Positions 44,897 through 54,552 of a stretch of DNA of 64,000 nt are shown here, in pieces. The position numbers and the translations under genes are program-made. The notes below the pieces were generated by a model. The model searched no databases and was not told the DNA's origin. It saw nothing but the letters and a program-made list of their open reading frames with translations. This DNA comes from Fidelibacterota bacterium (lineage in GTDB: Bacteria; Fidelibacterota; Marinisomatia; SCGC-AAA003-L08; TS1B11). Within the stretch, counting starts at the first letter, position 1. Every line of letters starts with the position of its first letter. Where the stretch lies: positions 310,001-374,000 of the forward strand of contig SCKI01000001.1 in NCBI GenBank assembly GCA_004124295.1, read 5' to 3'.

Positions 44897-45871
44897 TCAA
44901 ACCGCAAATTCCGCCCACAGCGGGAAATGGTCTGATATGCGCCACGACAGCTGGCTTTTGGTCAACCCCCGGGATTGCAGGGTTGTCTCCGTAAAGTTGT
45001 AATAGCCGGCGTCCGTACACTGCATCGAGAGGCGGGGAAGATTGCCCGCTCCGTTGAACCAGGCAATCTGATCGTAAAACTTCCACTTTTCAGGTTTCCG
45101 GGGATCGCTGAACAGGGTGCGCGGAACAGTGTTGAGTTTGTCGGGGACGTGGAGACCGGTAGAAGTGAAAGCATCGTATAGCTGATCTCCGACGCGGTCA
45201 ATATTGAAGTCCCCCAGCAGGATCAGGTTATGATCCCAGGCATTAATGTTGGCCGCCCAGTCGGCCAGCCACTGGGCAATAGCCGTCAATTCGGGCACCC
45301 GGTCGCTGCGGTTATCGCCATACAGTACATGCAGGGTGACGAGGATGAACGTCTTGCGGCCCCATTTGAAGCTGACCGCATAGGGTGTCCGGGCAAATTG
45401 GCGGGTGAGGGCATCGGCGTCGATGGCGCTGAGCCAGTCATGGGGGACCACCAGTTCACAGGCCAGCCCGGAGAGCTGCACCTTCCGCTTGTCGAATAGA
45501 AACGCCAGCCGCTCACGGTTGCCCGGGTCTCCCCTGGTGACATCTGTCAGGATCAGTCCCCAGTTATCGCCCAGCACCTTCAGAACGCGGCGCAGGGCTT
45601 TCAGTTTGGATGTGACCTCCTGCAGGGCCACCACATCGAAACGGGAAATGATTTCGGCGATGCAAAGGGCGGCATGCAGGTCGCGCTTGGGCGAATCGGA
45701 TGCTTCGGCAGCCCATTTTTCCGTCAACCCGCCAAAGGAGCGGATATTCCAGGTGGCGATGAGCAGGCTGCGGTCGAGTACTTTAGGGGGCAGAGTCAGG
45801 TCGAGATCGCGCTTCAGGGCGGCCAGGTCGGCAGCGACTTCCGCCGGCGGAGGATCGGTGATGAGTGCCAT
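44897..45871 (-). CDS. Endonuclease/exonuclease/phosphatase family protein
   Basis: A 324-aa EEP-fold hydrolase. Catalytic motifs in order are ATWNIRSFGG near residue 44, VVALQEVTSKL near 100 (metal-binding Glu), GDFNIDR near 218 and SDHFPLWAEF at the end with the catalytic Asp-His. No signal peptide. The family covers DNA nucleases, phosphodiesterases and sphingomyelinases; this member cannot be placed further. Convergent with the cox operon. Confidence 0.88.
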   Translation of the reverse strand: MALITDPPPAEVAADLAALKRDLDLTLPPKVLDRSLLIATWNIRSFGGLTEKWAAEASDSPKRDLHAALCIAEIISRFDVVALQEVTSKLKALRRVLKVLGDNWGLILTDVTRGDPGNRERLAFLFDKRKVQLSGLACELVVPHDWLSAIDADALTRQFARTPYAVSFKWGRKTFILVTLHVLYGDNRSDRVPELTAIAQWLADWAANINAWDHNLILLGDFNIDRVGDQLYDAFTSTGLHVPDKLNTVPRTLFSDPRKPEKWKFYDQIAWFNGAGNLPRLSMQCTDAGYYNFTETTLQSRGLTKSQLSWRISDHFPLWAEFAV

Positions 45872-46517
45872 GGGGCTATCTCCGGTAAGGGATTAACTGT
45901 ATAGGAAATATAGATAGCGTTCCGGAATATGACAAATTAAATATGATTTGGCGTCAGGCTGGAATATGAAGCGCCCATCGCGGAGCGCTCACTGCGGACT
46001 TCCGGTCGCCATACTGTTTCCAAGGAAACTTTATTCCGTTTCGGGTGGCGATAGGCGTTAACGCCCCTACCCAAACCCCTTCAGCAGGCTCCCTTCCCGC
46101 AGTTCCCTGACGGCGGATAGCACCACTTCCAGATCGGCGCGCACCGATGGCGGGCCCGCTGAACAACCACAGGCAGCGGATCAGCCTGTAAAGCGGGGCG
46201 ATAATGGGTAGGCGGAGATCTTTTTCAAGAGCCTGGTGCGCGAAGCAATCTAACGGACGGAGTATGGCGGTAAGATAGAGGCCAAGGGGCGGCCGGGGCA
46301 GTTTATCGAACCGATCTCTAACCATGAGAGGCCACATTCGGCACTGGGCGGCGTTAGTCCCGTGGCGATCGGAATCATCAATGGGCGGCCCGAACGGGAT
46401 GTATTAACTTGGCGGGAAATTTGACCACCTCGAAGGGCGCGGTCCATAAACAGTCGTTATGTGAATAAAAACTGGCAACATTTATGACAAATTTTTATAT
46501 GATCACCGAGACCCCTG
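45872..46517. other. Intergenic region with a gene remnant
   Basis: About 650 bases with no intact gene. A degenerate copy of a cysteine desulfurase 3' end lies inside (46073-46141). A 127-codon minus-strand frame crosses it but shows no family features. The last 60 bases turn AT-rich towards the antiporter gene. Confidence 0.55.
46073..46141 (-). pseudogene. Remnant of a cysteine desulfurase 3' end
   Basis: Read on the minus strand this encodes LEVVLSAVRELREGSLLKGFG then a stop, matching the end of the intact gene at 48272 (EGVVDAVKALREGSLLKGLG). At nucleotide level CAGCAGGCTCCCTTCCCG is identical at 46082-46099 and 48302-48319. Only about 22 codons survive; what lies upstream does not match. 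Confidence 0.65.
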
Positions 46518-48119
46518 TTGGAATCGATACTCTCCTCGATTGATTACAAAGATCCAATATGGATCGCTGTCGCTTTTCTTTTTGGCACTCTGAGTCGGGC
46601 GCTCGGGTTGCCTCCGCTCGTCGGATTTCTTGTAGCGGGGTTTGCGCTTAATTATGCCGGCGCGCAGGTCGGGGCGTTTATAAATGAGATGGCTGACCTC
46701 GGGATAACCCTTCTGCTGTTTTCCATTGGCCTAAAACTAAAATTAAAGGAATTACTTCACATTGAGGTTTGGGGTAGCGCCTTGGCGCACATGCTGGTAT
46801 TTGGTGCGGTCTCCATGGCTGCATTGCTGCTACTCAAACAAATCGGATTGCCTCTGTTTAATCAGTTATCCTTGGCGAATGCTTTAGTTATCAGCTTTGC
46901 GTTATCTATTTCAAGCACCGTGTTTGTGATTAAAGTGCTCCAAGATGATGGTTCTTATCTTTCCCAGTACGGCCAGATTGCCATCGGCATATTAATTATT
47001 CAGGATCTGGTGGCTGTTCTCTATATGAGCATATCGGAAGCAAAAATGCCGTCGGCTTGGGCTGTAGTTTTAATAGCACTCTTTATTATTGGTCGTCCAT
47101 TGATTATCAGGTTAACAACCATGGCAGGGCACGGGGAACTCCTGCTGCTTTTCGGCCTGTCAATGGCATTGGGTGGAGCAGCGTTGTTTGAAGCGGTCGA
47201 TTTGAAAGCTGACCTGGGTGCTTTGGCGTTTGGTGTATTGCTGGCCAACACCGCGAAGGCTGATGAATTGTCCAAAGCATTATTTGGTATTAAAGAATTA
47301 TTTTTGGTTGGCCTTTTCCTGAGCATTGGCATGGCAGGGTTACCTGATGTCGCCACGCTTATCGTCGTCTCTGTATTATTAATTCTTCTGGTGATTAAAA
47401 GCGGTTTGTTTTTACTGTTATTGTCACGGTTTAAAGTGAGGTCCTACCGCGCAAGTAAAGTATCCATTTCGCTGGGAAACTTCAGCGAATTTGGACTTAT
47501 TGTGATAATCGCCTCAGGACAGCAAGGGTGGATTTCAACAGATTGGCTCGTCGTTATGGCCTTATTGGTCGCCGGCTCATTCGTGATCTCCTCAATAGCC
47601 AATAAACGGTTTGATGATTTATACTCCCGGTTTCAGATGGGGCTGGAAAGGTTACAGCATTCCGAATTGGAAGAGGATGAACCGAAAATTGACTTAACGG
47701 ATGTGCAAATATTGATTTGTGGTATGGGTCGCGTTGGCGCCGCTGCCTATGATCACCTTAAGGTGCAAAAAAAGACCATTGGTTTGGACTTCGATGAACA
47801 GATTGTAGAGGCACATGCAGCAATGGGGCGGAAAATCTATTATGCCAATGTGGGCAGCTCAGATTTTTGGTCCCAGATTGATATAAGAAATAGCAATATC
47901 GAATGGATTTTGCTGTGCGTCCCAAATATTGAAGTAAAAAAAGCAGCCGGAAATCTTGCCCGACATTACGGGTTTAAGGGGCACATAAGCGCGACGTCTG
48001 TTTATCCTGATGAGGAGGAAGTCCTGAGAGAAAATGGGATTGATGCTGTTTTTAATATCTTCACAGAAGCTGGATCTGGCATGGCACTACATGGCCAGGA
48101 ATTCTTCAAAGAGGGGTAG
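46518..48119 (+). CDS. Kef-type cation:proton antiporter with RCK N domain
   Basis: A 533-aa membrane protein. The N-terminal 370 residues form a Na+/H+-exchanger-type bundle (LPPLVGFLVAGFALNYAG, ADLGITLLLFSIGLKL, SISSTVFVIKVLQD). Residues about 395-515 form a TrkA/RCK N domain with nucleotide-binding GMGRVG. The family exports K+ or Na+ against protons. The TTG at 46518 is the only start keeping the first helix. It is clearly more AT-rich than its GC-rich neighbours, which with its resemblance to proteobacterial YbaL-like proteins suggests transfer. Confidence 0.9.
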   Translation: MESILSSIDYKDPIWIAVAFLFGTLSRALGLPPLVGFLVAGFALNYAGAQVGAFINEMADLGITLLLFSIGLKLKLKELLHIEVWGSALAHMLVFGAVSMAALLLLKQIGLPLFNQLSLANALVISFALSISSTVFVIKVLQDDGSYLSQYGQIAIGILIIQDLVAVLYMSISEAKMPSAWAVVLIALFIIGRPLIIRLTTMAGHGELLLLFGLSMALGGAALFEAVDLKADLGALAFGVLLANTAKADELSKALFGIKELFLVGLFLSIGMAGLPDVATLIVVSVLLILLVIKSGLFLLLLSRFKVRSYRASKVSISLGNFSEFGLIVIIASGQQGWISTDWLVVMALLVAGSFVISSIANKRFDDLYSRFQMGLERLQHSELEEDEPKIDLTDVQILICGMGRVGAAAYDHLKVQKKTIGLDFDEQIVEAHAAMGRKIYYANVGSSDFWSQIDIRNSNIEWILLCVPNIEVKKAAGNLARHYGFKGHISATSVYPDEEEVLRENGIDAVFNIFTEAGSGMALHGQEFFKEG

Positions 48120-48271
48120 GCGCAACAGGAACATCAACTAACATGGCGCTGTGGGCAAGGACCCCGACCTCGTCCAGGGTGAGAATCTGCTCATCCTTGG
48201 AGGAGCGACCCTAATCACCAAACCGGCGCGGCTCCGTACCCGTCGTCCGCCGTAGTCACCGATGATTGCAG

Positions 48272-49465
48272 TTAACGGTCCGGTTTCCAGCCTAACCCCT
48301 TCAGCAGGCTCCCTTCCCGTAGCGCCTTGACGGCATCCACCACCCCTTCCACCGTGGCGGCCACTTCCGCTGCCGTCGTATAGCGCCCCAGGCCGAAGCG
48401 TACCGACGACAGGGCCTGCTCGTGCCCCAGTCCGATGGCCTTCAGCACATGGGACGGCTGCAGGTCCGCCGTGGTGCAGGCCGAGCCGGTGCTCAGGGCG
48501 ATGTGGGGGACCTTCTGCAGCAACGATTCGGCCTCCACGCCATCGAAGCAGAGGTTCAGGTTGCCGGCCAGGCGCCGGTCCATGCTGCCGTTGACGGTTA
48601 CGCCGTCCAGGCCGGCCAGGATGCCATCGAGCAACTGGTCCCGCAGAACTGCGAGCGCGGCCGATTCGGCCTCCAGCTCAGCCCCGCACAGTTCGCAGGC
48701 GGCCCCCAAGGCGACGATGAGGGGTGTCGGCAGGGTGCCGGAGCGCAGGCCCCGCTCGTGGCCGCCGCCGTCCATCTGCGCTTGCAGCTCCAGGCCGGTC
48801 CGCACGTAGAGCACCCCGATGCCCTTGGGCGCGTACAGTTTGTGGCCGGAGATGGAAAGCAGGTCGATGGCCATGCTGTTCACATCCACGGCGATCTTGC
48901 CCACCGCCTGGGCGCCGTCGCTATGGAAGAGGATGCCCCGGCTGCGGCACAGGGCCCCGATTTCCGTCACCGGCTGGATAACGCCGATCTCGTTGTTGGC
49001 CTGCATCACGCTGACCATAAAGGTCCGCTCAGTGAGGGCCGCCTTCAGCGCCGCCATATCGATGCGGCCATCGGGTCCCACGCCGAGGAGCGTGACCTCA
49101 ATGCCGTCCCGGGCGAGTGTCCCGGCAGGATCGAGGACAGCCTTATGTTCGCTGGCCACCGTCAGCAGATGATTCCGCTGCGCCGACGCCCCCCCCCTGA
49201 TATTGCCGGCCGCACCTTTCAGGGCCAGATTGTTGGACTCGGTGGCGCCGCTGGTGAAGATGATTTCCTTGGGCCTGGCGCCGATGAGCTGGGCCACCTG
49301 CTCCCGGGCCGTCTCCACCGCAGCCCGGGCCTCCCGGCCGAACAGGTGGTTTTTGCTGGCCGGATTGCCGTAAATCTCGGTGAAATAGGGCTCCATAGCG
49401 GCAAAGACCCGGGGATCCACCGGGGTAGTGGCGTGGTAGTCCATATAGATGCGCTGCGGCGGCAT
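48272..49465 (-). CDS. Cysteine desulfurase, IscS/NifS type
   Basis: A 397-aa group I PLP enzyme. The N-terminus MDYHATTPVDPRV, TSGATESNNLALKGA near 72, the PLP-lysine segment SISGHKLYAPKGIGVLYV near 204, and the active cysteine in STGSACTTADLQPSHVLKAIG near 328 are intact; the extended active loop is the IscS/NifS type. It probably supplies sulfur for tRNA thiolation or cofactors, since the suf locus has its own SufS, and may serve the molybdenum cofactor. Stands alone; a remnant of a relative lies at 46073-46141. Confidence 0.93.
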   Translation of the reverse strand: MPPQRIYMDYHATTPVDPRVFAAMEPYFTEIYGNPASKNHLFGREARAAVETAREQVAQLIGARPKEIIFTSGATESNNLALKGAAGNIRGGASAQRNHLLTVASEHKAVLDPAGTLARDGIEVTLLGVGPDGRIDMAALKAALTERTFMVSVMQANNEIGVIQPVTEIGALCRSRGILFHSDGAQAVGKIAVDVNSMAIDLLSISGHKLYAPKGIGVLYVRTGLELQAQMDGGGHERGLRSGTLPTPLIVALGAACELCGAELEAESAALAVLRDQLLDGILAGLDGVTVNGSMDRRLAGNLNLCFDGVEAESLLQKVPHIALSTGSACTTADLQPSHVLKAIGLGHEQALSSVRFGLGRYTTAAEVAATVEGVVDAVKALREGSLLKGLGWKPDR

Positions 49466-50128
49466 GGTCGGTCCTTACCCTGAATTTACGGCCCAAAGTT
49501 ACCGCTGTCGGTAAAGCGTCGGAGACAAACGGGGCGGAAGTGTCGCCACCGGATAAGATTCGCACATAGGTGTCATGCCCATGCTGCACGATTCGACTAA
49601 ATGAAAAAATTTGGCGCCATACGCCACAATGCCTATATTCTCTTACTTGGGGTAAGCGATGACAACTTCAACCCACCCATTGAGTTATCGCCATACGGTC
49701 TACCTTCTGGCAGCCCTTTGGGTAACGCCCGTCCAGGCACAGACAAAACAGCCTTCGCTCCCTCGTATACTGCCAGTATATCAAGATGCTGCTGCTGGAA
49801 TAGGGGGGATTGCTATGGTAATGGTATAAGATTTCTGAATGATCCATCAATTTTCTGATATTCCAAATGTCTTAGGAATGGCAATAGGACAGTGTTATCG
49901 TATTTCTCATCAAATCGACATCCTCTCGTGAATTTGAAATTTTGATCAAAATCTCCTTTGATAAGAAGGATGTTTTGTTTACTATGGCGCTCAGCCTGCA
50001 GAACGGCGATATTGGGGATCAGTGTCCAGAATTAGGGGGATATGCCGATGGTATTTTGGCGGCGTAATTGGACTGGACGCCCTGAAAAATGCATGGTAAG
50101 TATGTAAACTTGAATATAATCTAGCAAA
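49466..50128. other. Intergenic region, no firm gene
   Basis: About 660 bases whose composition drops from GC-rich to AT-rich. The only suggestive item is a 56-codon frame with a signal peptide at 49659-49829. The remainder (49830-50128) shows nothing recognisable. Confidence 0.5.
49659..49829 (+). CDS. Small secreted peptide or 5' remnant of a secreted protein gene
   Basis: A 56-codon frame begins at ATG with GGGG upstream. It encodes a convincing signal peptide (basic SYRH, hydrophobic TVYLLAALWVTPV, cleavage at VQA before QTK) and about 28 mature residues ending MVMV. The mature part has no family features. It may be a real small exported peptide or the truncated head of a lost gene; an overlapping longer frame (49601-49858) is less convincing. 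Confidence 0.35.
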   Translation: MTTSTHPLSYRHTVYLLAALWVTPVQAQTKQPSLPRILPVYQDAAAGIGGIAMVMV

Positions 50129-50980
50129 ATGATGCACTATCCGGCAGCTAAGTATCCAATCATATTGGCTCTTCTCATCACCAGCCTTAGCCTATACTGC
50201 GGAATAGGGGATCCAAACCAACAGAATGATGTATCGAGATATCCAAGAAAATATTGTGTGCTGTCCTCGGAAGAACTTCTGGCCCCGCAACAGGCCTACA
50301 CGAGGTTAAATAACAACCAACTTTACACAACCCAGTTGGATAGTTTCGGTTACATCGATCGAAAGAGTTATTTCTGGAGAGGGTACGCTGAAGACATTTG
50401 TCCATCCGACACGGCCTTGATGATCACCAGAAGTAAAGAGGCCGTTCTGAAGTTCAGCAAATTCACATACGTAACCGACACGACCCTGCTCAAAGTAAGG
50501 TTCTCTGATGGCTTTGCGAATGAATCAGGACAATGCGGGGGCCAACCGCAAATAGTTTACCGTGGCTGGGGCATTCACTTTTATAACCAAGTGTATGAGC
50601 AATTAGAGGTATTGGATACCTCCATTCAAGTAGCGTTGCATTCTGAGGGTGTATATTGGATTGGAGGGCATTGGTATCCCGAGATCATAATCCCGGATGG
50701 CGAATCTGTCAGCAGTAGAAAGGCCAAGGATTTAATCATTGGCACAGAGCTGACTGTGCCTAGTATGGGTGGAGAGCCCCAAGTATTCATAGTGGAGGAA
50801 AATGATTTTAACAATACGGAAGTAAAAGTGGTGTTACCCTTCTTGGTTAATGACTGCATCGAGTTGCGCGTTGTCTGGCAAATTGGAATCGATTTTGGAT
50901 CCATATCTTCCGCTTGGTATATCTACGTGGATGTGATAACGGGCGAAATTGTCAGGATTAGAACGCTGTTCGTATCTTGA
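50129..50980 (+). CDS. Predicted lipoprotein of unknown function
   Basis: A 283-aa protein. Residues 1-24 (…LLITSLSLYC) form a lipoprotein signal with Cys24 as anchor. The mature part is beta-rich with several cysteines; the end, AWYIYVDVITGEIVRIRTLF, resembles the last strand pair of PepSY-like domains. AT-rich relative to flanking genes and lacking recognisable relatives, so possibly acquired. Two ATGs lie in tandem at the start and no good ribosome site is visible. Confidence 0.7.
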   Translation: MMHYPAAKYPIILALLITSLSLYCGIGDPNQQNDVSRYPRKYCVLSSEELLAPQQAYTRLNNNQLYTTQLDSFGYIDRKSYFWRGYAEDICPSDTALMITRSKEAVLKFSKFTYVTDTTLLKVRFSDGFANESGQCGGQPQIVYRGWGIHFYNQVYEQLEVLDTSIQVALHSEGVYWIGGHWYPEIIIPDGESVSSRKAKDLIIGTELTVPSMGGEPQVFIVEENDFNNTEVKVVLPFLVNDCIELRVVWQIGIDFGSISSAWYIYVDVITGEIVRIRTLFVS

Positions 50981-51292
50981 TCCCCAATTCTCGATAACCA
51001 TCCCTTTTGGGACAAGCGCTTGATCGTTCCGTAAATATATACGAAACCCAGTTTGCTGCCTTAAAATCCATCTCAAAATCAAATTCTAAAAAACAATCCT
51101 GAATGACGTTTTGAGACATAATTGGATTCACCATTTAGGAACGGCGAGCCGGTCCGTCCCGGTTTGCAGCGCTGTCTCGTACGCAAGCCCGGCAAGAATA
51201 CATGTGGGGCCGTGCCAGCCACAACCCGACAGATTCTGTCCGCACTTGCACATTTTCCGATTAACTTACCGGCCGCCACCTTGGAGGAACTC
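50981..51292. other. Intergenic region, nothing recognised
   Basis: About 310 bases between the lipoprotein and the LVIVD-repeat gene. The downstream reading frame is open through part of it, but without a signal peptide or family sequence. It likely holds the promoter for the 51293-54471 pair; TTGGAGGAA lies right before the next start. Confidence 0.5.
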
Positions 51293-53380
51293 ATGAAGCA
51301 CACCTTATGGACTCTGCTTGTCCTGGCCGGCGCCACCATGCTGGCAGGGCAGGATTCGACCGACGCACCGGAACCATTCCATTTTCTCTTTGAGCCCGAT
51401 TCGATCTACCTGGCCGTCGGCGAGACTGCCGAGGTAAAAATCACCCTGCTCAATGCCGATGATGAGCTGGCCCAAAACGTCTTTTACATCTACGGCGGCA
51501 GCCGGGGAGCCATCACCGCCGATCCCCGTATCAGCGATTCTACCGGTGTCGCCCTGGTCAGGCTGAAAGCCTATAAGCCGGGTGACCAGTATTTGGCGGT
51601 CCGCAGCATTACCGTTAAGCGGGAGGACCGGGTTCGAGGCCGGATGCCTATTCGGGTGCCGTTCCCGCCGATTGCCAAAATTGTGTTCAACGAGCCGGCG
51701 AAGAAGTTGTACGCCAGCACGACGCTTCCTTATTCGGTGACGGTCTACGATGAGGCGGGACTCATCCGGGAGGACAAGCCTGCGACTCTGGCCTCAAGCA
51801 ATACGGCGCTGGCTTCATTCGACGCATTCGGCAACCTGACGGCACGCAAAACCGGCAGGGTGACCGTCACTGCCCAGGTCGAGAATATCACGGCCAAAGT
51901 GGTGGTGCGGATTGCCAAGAATCCCATAGGGGGCATTGAGATCAGCAGCTCCGCGGAGGAAGCCCGCACCGGCGATGTGGTCCATTTTAACGCCGCGGCC
52001 AAGGCCTCCCGCTCGGGCCGCACGGTAAAGGATGCGCCCATCAAGTTCTCCTTCACCGGGAAGGCTGACTACGGCATTGGATTGCCTGCCGCCGGCCAGA
52101 TCACCCCGGACGGCCGCTTTGTGGCGGAGACAGCCGGTGTCTATACCATTTACGCCAGCTCCGGCGGATTCGCCGTCAGTAAGACCATCAAGATCAGCCG
52201 CCGGGATGTCCGCCAGAAGGTGGAGATTGCCGGCCACGGCCTGGTGAAGGATGTGCGCACATCCGACCTGTGGGTCTGGGCCGGCATCGGCGAGTTCGAA
52301 GGCAAGGACTTTGCCGTGACCGGTACCTGGGGCGCCAACGGCGAGGCCTATTTCTGGGATGTCACCGATCCGGCGAACATGGTCACCATCGACACGGTGA
52401 AGGTGGATGCCCGGACGGTGAACGATGTCAAGGTATCCGCCGATGGCCGCATAGCGGTAATCTCACGGGAGGGGGCCTCCAACCGCAAGAACGGCATGGT
52501 CATTCTGGATGTCTCCAACCCCTTCGATGTGAAAATTCTATCGGTATTTGACCACGAAATGACCGGTGGCGTGCACAATGTGTTCATCTACGACAACCAC
52601 GTCTACGGGGTCAACAACGGCCGCAAATTCGACGTTATCAACATTGAGGATCCGACCCAGCCGTACCGGGTCGGGAACTATGAACTCAGCACACCGGGCC
52701 ACTCCATCCACGATATCTGGATCGAGGATGGCATCGGCTATTCATCCAATTGGCAGGACGGTGTGCATGCCATTGATCTGGGCGGGCTGACCCGAAACGA
52801 GAGCAATATGCCGATGATCAACGCCAATCCGCTGCTGAAGGCGGCGGGGCGGGGCTCGCCCGGCAAACCGCTGCCCTTGGCCTCCATGCCCGACCGCACG
52901 GGCCGGAACCACGCGGCCTTTCCATTCCTCAGCCAATCGACCGGAAGCTTTTACATCGTCGCCGGTGATGAGAGCTTCCCCGCCGGACTCTTCGCTTCGG
53001 ACGGCAGGCTGGCCAAGGCCGCCGGAGGGTTCCATTTCATGAACTTCTCCGATCCGGCAAATCCCCATGAGGATGCCCTTTACCAGGTGCCGGAGGCCGG
53101 CTCCCACAACTTATGGATTGAGGGTGACGTGCTGTATGCCGCCTTCTACCAGGGGGGCCTGAGAGTGCTGGATATATCGGGTGAACTGCTGGGAGATTTG
53201 TATAAGCAGGGCCGGGAGATTGCAGCCTTCCTCTCCGAAAGTGAGGAGGGGGTCTTTGTCAATTCGCCTATGGTCTGGGGTCCCCAACCGTACAAGGGGC
53301 TGATCTTTTTCTCCGATATGTATAGCGGCCTGTACGCCCTCCGGCTGGTGCCCCGGGAGCAGCCGGCCGGGACAAACTGA
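51293..53380 (+). CDS. Secreted Ig-like and LVIVD-repeat beta-propeller protein
   Basis: A 695-aa exported protein. A signal peptide ends at MLAGQ, placing Gln first in the mature protein. Residues about 35-140 and 145-310 form Ig-like domains, the second like BIG2 (PYSVTVYDEAG, TGRVTVTAQVENITAKVVVRI). From about 315 LVIVD-type propeller blades repeat (VKVSADGRIAVISREG, MVILDVSNPFDVK, FDVINIEDPTQPYRVG, LRVLDISGE). Such proteins act at the cell surface, often in adhesion or as sensors; role unknown. The ATG at 51293 has GGAGG and yields the signal peptide. It overlaps the next gene by one base. Confidence 0.88.
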   Translation: MKHTLWTLLVLAGATMLAGQDSTDAPEPFHFLFEPDSIYLAVGETAEVKITLLNADDELAQNVFYIYGGSRGAITADPRISDSTGVALVRLKAYKPGDQYLAVRSITVKREDRVRGRMPIRVPFPPIAKIVFNEPAKKLYASTTLPYSVTVYDEAGLIREDKPATLASSNTALASFDAFGNLTARKTGRVTVTAQVENITAKVVVRIAKNPIGGIEISSSAEEARTGDVVHFNAAAKASRSGRTVKDAPIKFSFTGKADYGIGLPAAGQITPDGRFVAETAGVYTIYASSGGFAVSKTIKISRRDVRQKVEIAGHGLVKDVRTSDLWVWAGIGEFEGKDFAVTGTWGANGEAYFWDVTDPANMVTIDTVKVDARTVNDVKVSADGRIAVISREGASNRKNGMVILDVSNPFDVKILSVFDHEMTGGVHNVFIYDNHVYGVNNGRKFDVINIEDPTQPYRVGNYELSTPGHSIHDIWIEDGIGYSSNWQDGVHAIDLGGLTRNESNMPMINANPLLKAAGRGSPGKPLPLASMPDRTGRNHAAFPFLSQSTGSFYIVAGDESFPAGLFASDGRLAKAAGGFHFMNFSDPANPHEDALYQVPEAGSHNLWIEGDVLYAAFYQGGLRVLDISGELLGDLYKQGREIAAFLSESEEGVFVNSPMVWGPQPYKGLIFFSDMYSGLYALRLVPREQPAGTN

Positions 53381-54471
53381 TGCTGCCGGGCCGGACCGTC
53401 GCAAATTGGTTGCCGGTCCTGATGCTGGCGCTGGCGCCGCTGGCTGCCCGGGATTATTACATCTATGTGGCGGCCGAATCGGAAGATGAGGTACTGCTGA
53501 TCAAGTTCGACGGGAAGGTGGCCCGGGTGGTGAAGCAGATCCCCGTCGGCGTCTGGCCGCTGGAAATCGAAGGACCCCATGGCCTGACCATCTCGCCGGA
53601 CGGCGATTACTGGTATCTGTCGATGGCCCACGGCATCCCCAACGGCCACGTTTACCGCTATTCGACGGGGGAGGACCAGTGGAGCCGGCGCGTGGAACTG
53701 GACCTGTTTCCGGCCACGCTGGAGATCTCCAAGGCCACCGGTTTGCTGTACGTGGTCAATTTCAACCTTCACGGCGAGCATGTGCCGAGCTTTGTTTCGG
53801 TGGTCGATCCGGAGACCATGACCGAGATTGAGCGCATCCAGACCGGCGTCATGCCGCACGGCTCACGCCTCTCCAATGACGGCCTGTGGCACTACTCGGT
53901 GGCGATGATGGACGCCATGTTGTATGAAATCGACGCTGTGCGGTTCAGGGTCAGCCGGACGCTCTACCTGGGCCAGGGCCCCAAGCCAATGGACCACGGA
54001 TCGGCATCCATGGCGGCCATGCCCAAGATGCCCCGGGAGAAGCCGACCTGGGTCTACCCGGCGCCGGATGACCGCTATCTTTACGTGGTGAATAACGGCA
54101 CCAACGAAGTACTGGAAATTGATCTGCAGGCCTGGGCCATCAGCCGGCGGTTCAAGACCGGCCGGGGCCCCTACAACTGCGAGGTGAGCCGGGATGGCAA
54201 AATCCTGGCGGTGACCTACAAGTCAGAGGGCCAGACGGCCCTGTGGGACCTGGCCTCGGGCAAGGAGGTGGCCCGCATCACCAACACCCGCAAGGTGACC
54301 CACGGGGTGGTCATTTCTCCTGACAGCCGCTATGCTTTCGTCTCCGTGGAAGGGGTCGGAGGAGAGCCGGGATCGCTGGATGTGATCGATATCCGGACCG
54401 GCAAGATGGTTTCCCAAGCCGATACCGGGAAGCAGGCCGGCGGCATCGCCTTCTGGAAAATGGAGGACTGA
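53380..54471 (+). CDS. Exported YVTN-type beta-propeller protein
   Basis: A 363-aa protein. A hydrophobic N-terminus (VLMLALAPLAA) acts as signal peptide. Propeller blades repeat every 40-50 residues: GPHGLTISPDGDYWYLSMAHG, TGLLYVVNFNLHGE, DDRYLYVVNNGTNEVLEIDL, HGVVISPDSRYAFVSVEG, resembling YVTN/lactonase-like or cytochrome-cd1-type propellers. It starts on the stop of the LVIVD gene (TGATG), so the two are co-translated and may form one surface complex. Ligand unknown. Confidence 0.88.
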   Translation: MLPGRTVANWLPVLMLALAPLAARDYYIYVAAESEDEVLLIKFDGKVARVVKQIPVGVWPLEIEGPHGLTISPDGDYWYLSMAHGIPNGHVYRYSTGEDQWSRRVELDLFPATLEISKATGLLYVVNFNLHGEHVPSFVSVVDPETMTEIERIQTGVMPHGSRLSNDGLWHYSVAMMDAMLYEIDAVRFRVSRTLYLGQGPKPMDHGSASMAAMPKMPREKPTWVYPAPDDRYLYVVNNGTNEVLEIDLQAWAISRRFKTGRGPYNCEVSRDGKILAVTYKSEGQTALWDLASGKEVARITNTRKVTHGVVISPDSRYAFVSVEGVGGEPGSLDVIDIRTGKMVSQADTGKQAGGIAFWKMED

Positions 54472-54552
54472 GGGGCCCGGCCCGCAGGAATGACGGACGG
54501 TCCGCCAGCCGCATCAGGACGCAGGGGTAGAGCGGGTGCGCTTCCGGGAACC

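Noticed and set aside
45954-46337. A 127-codon minus-strand frame
   Set aside because: Runs through the desulfurase remnant in another frame and lacks family features.
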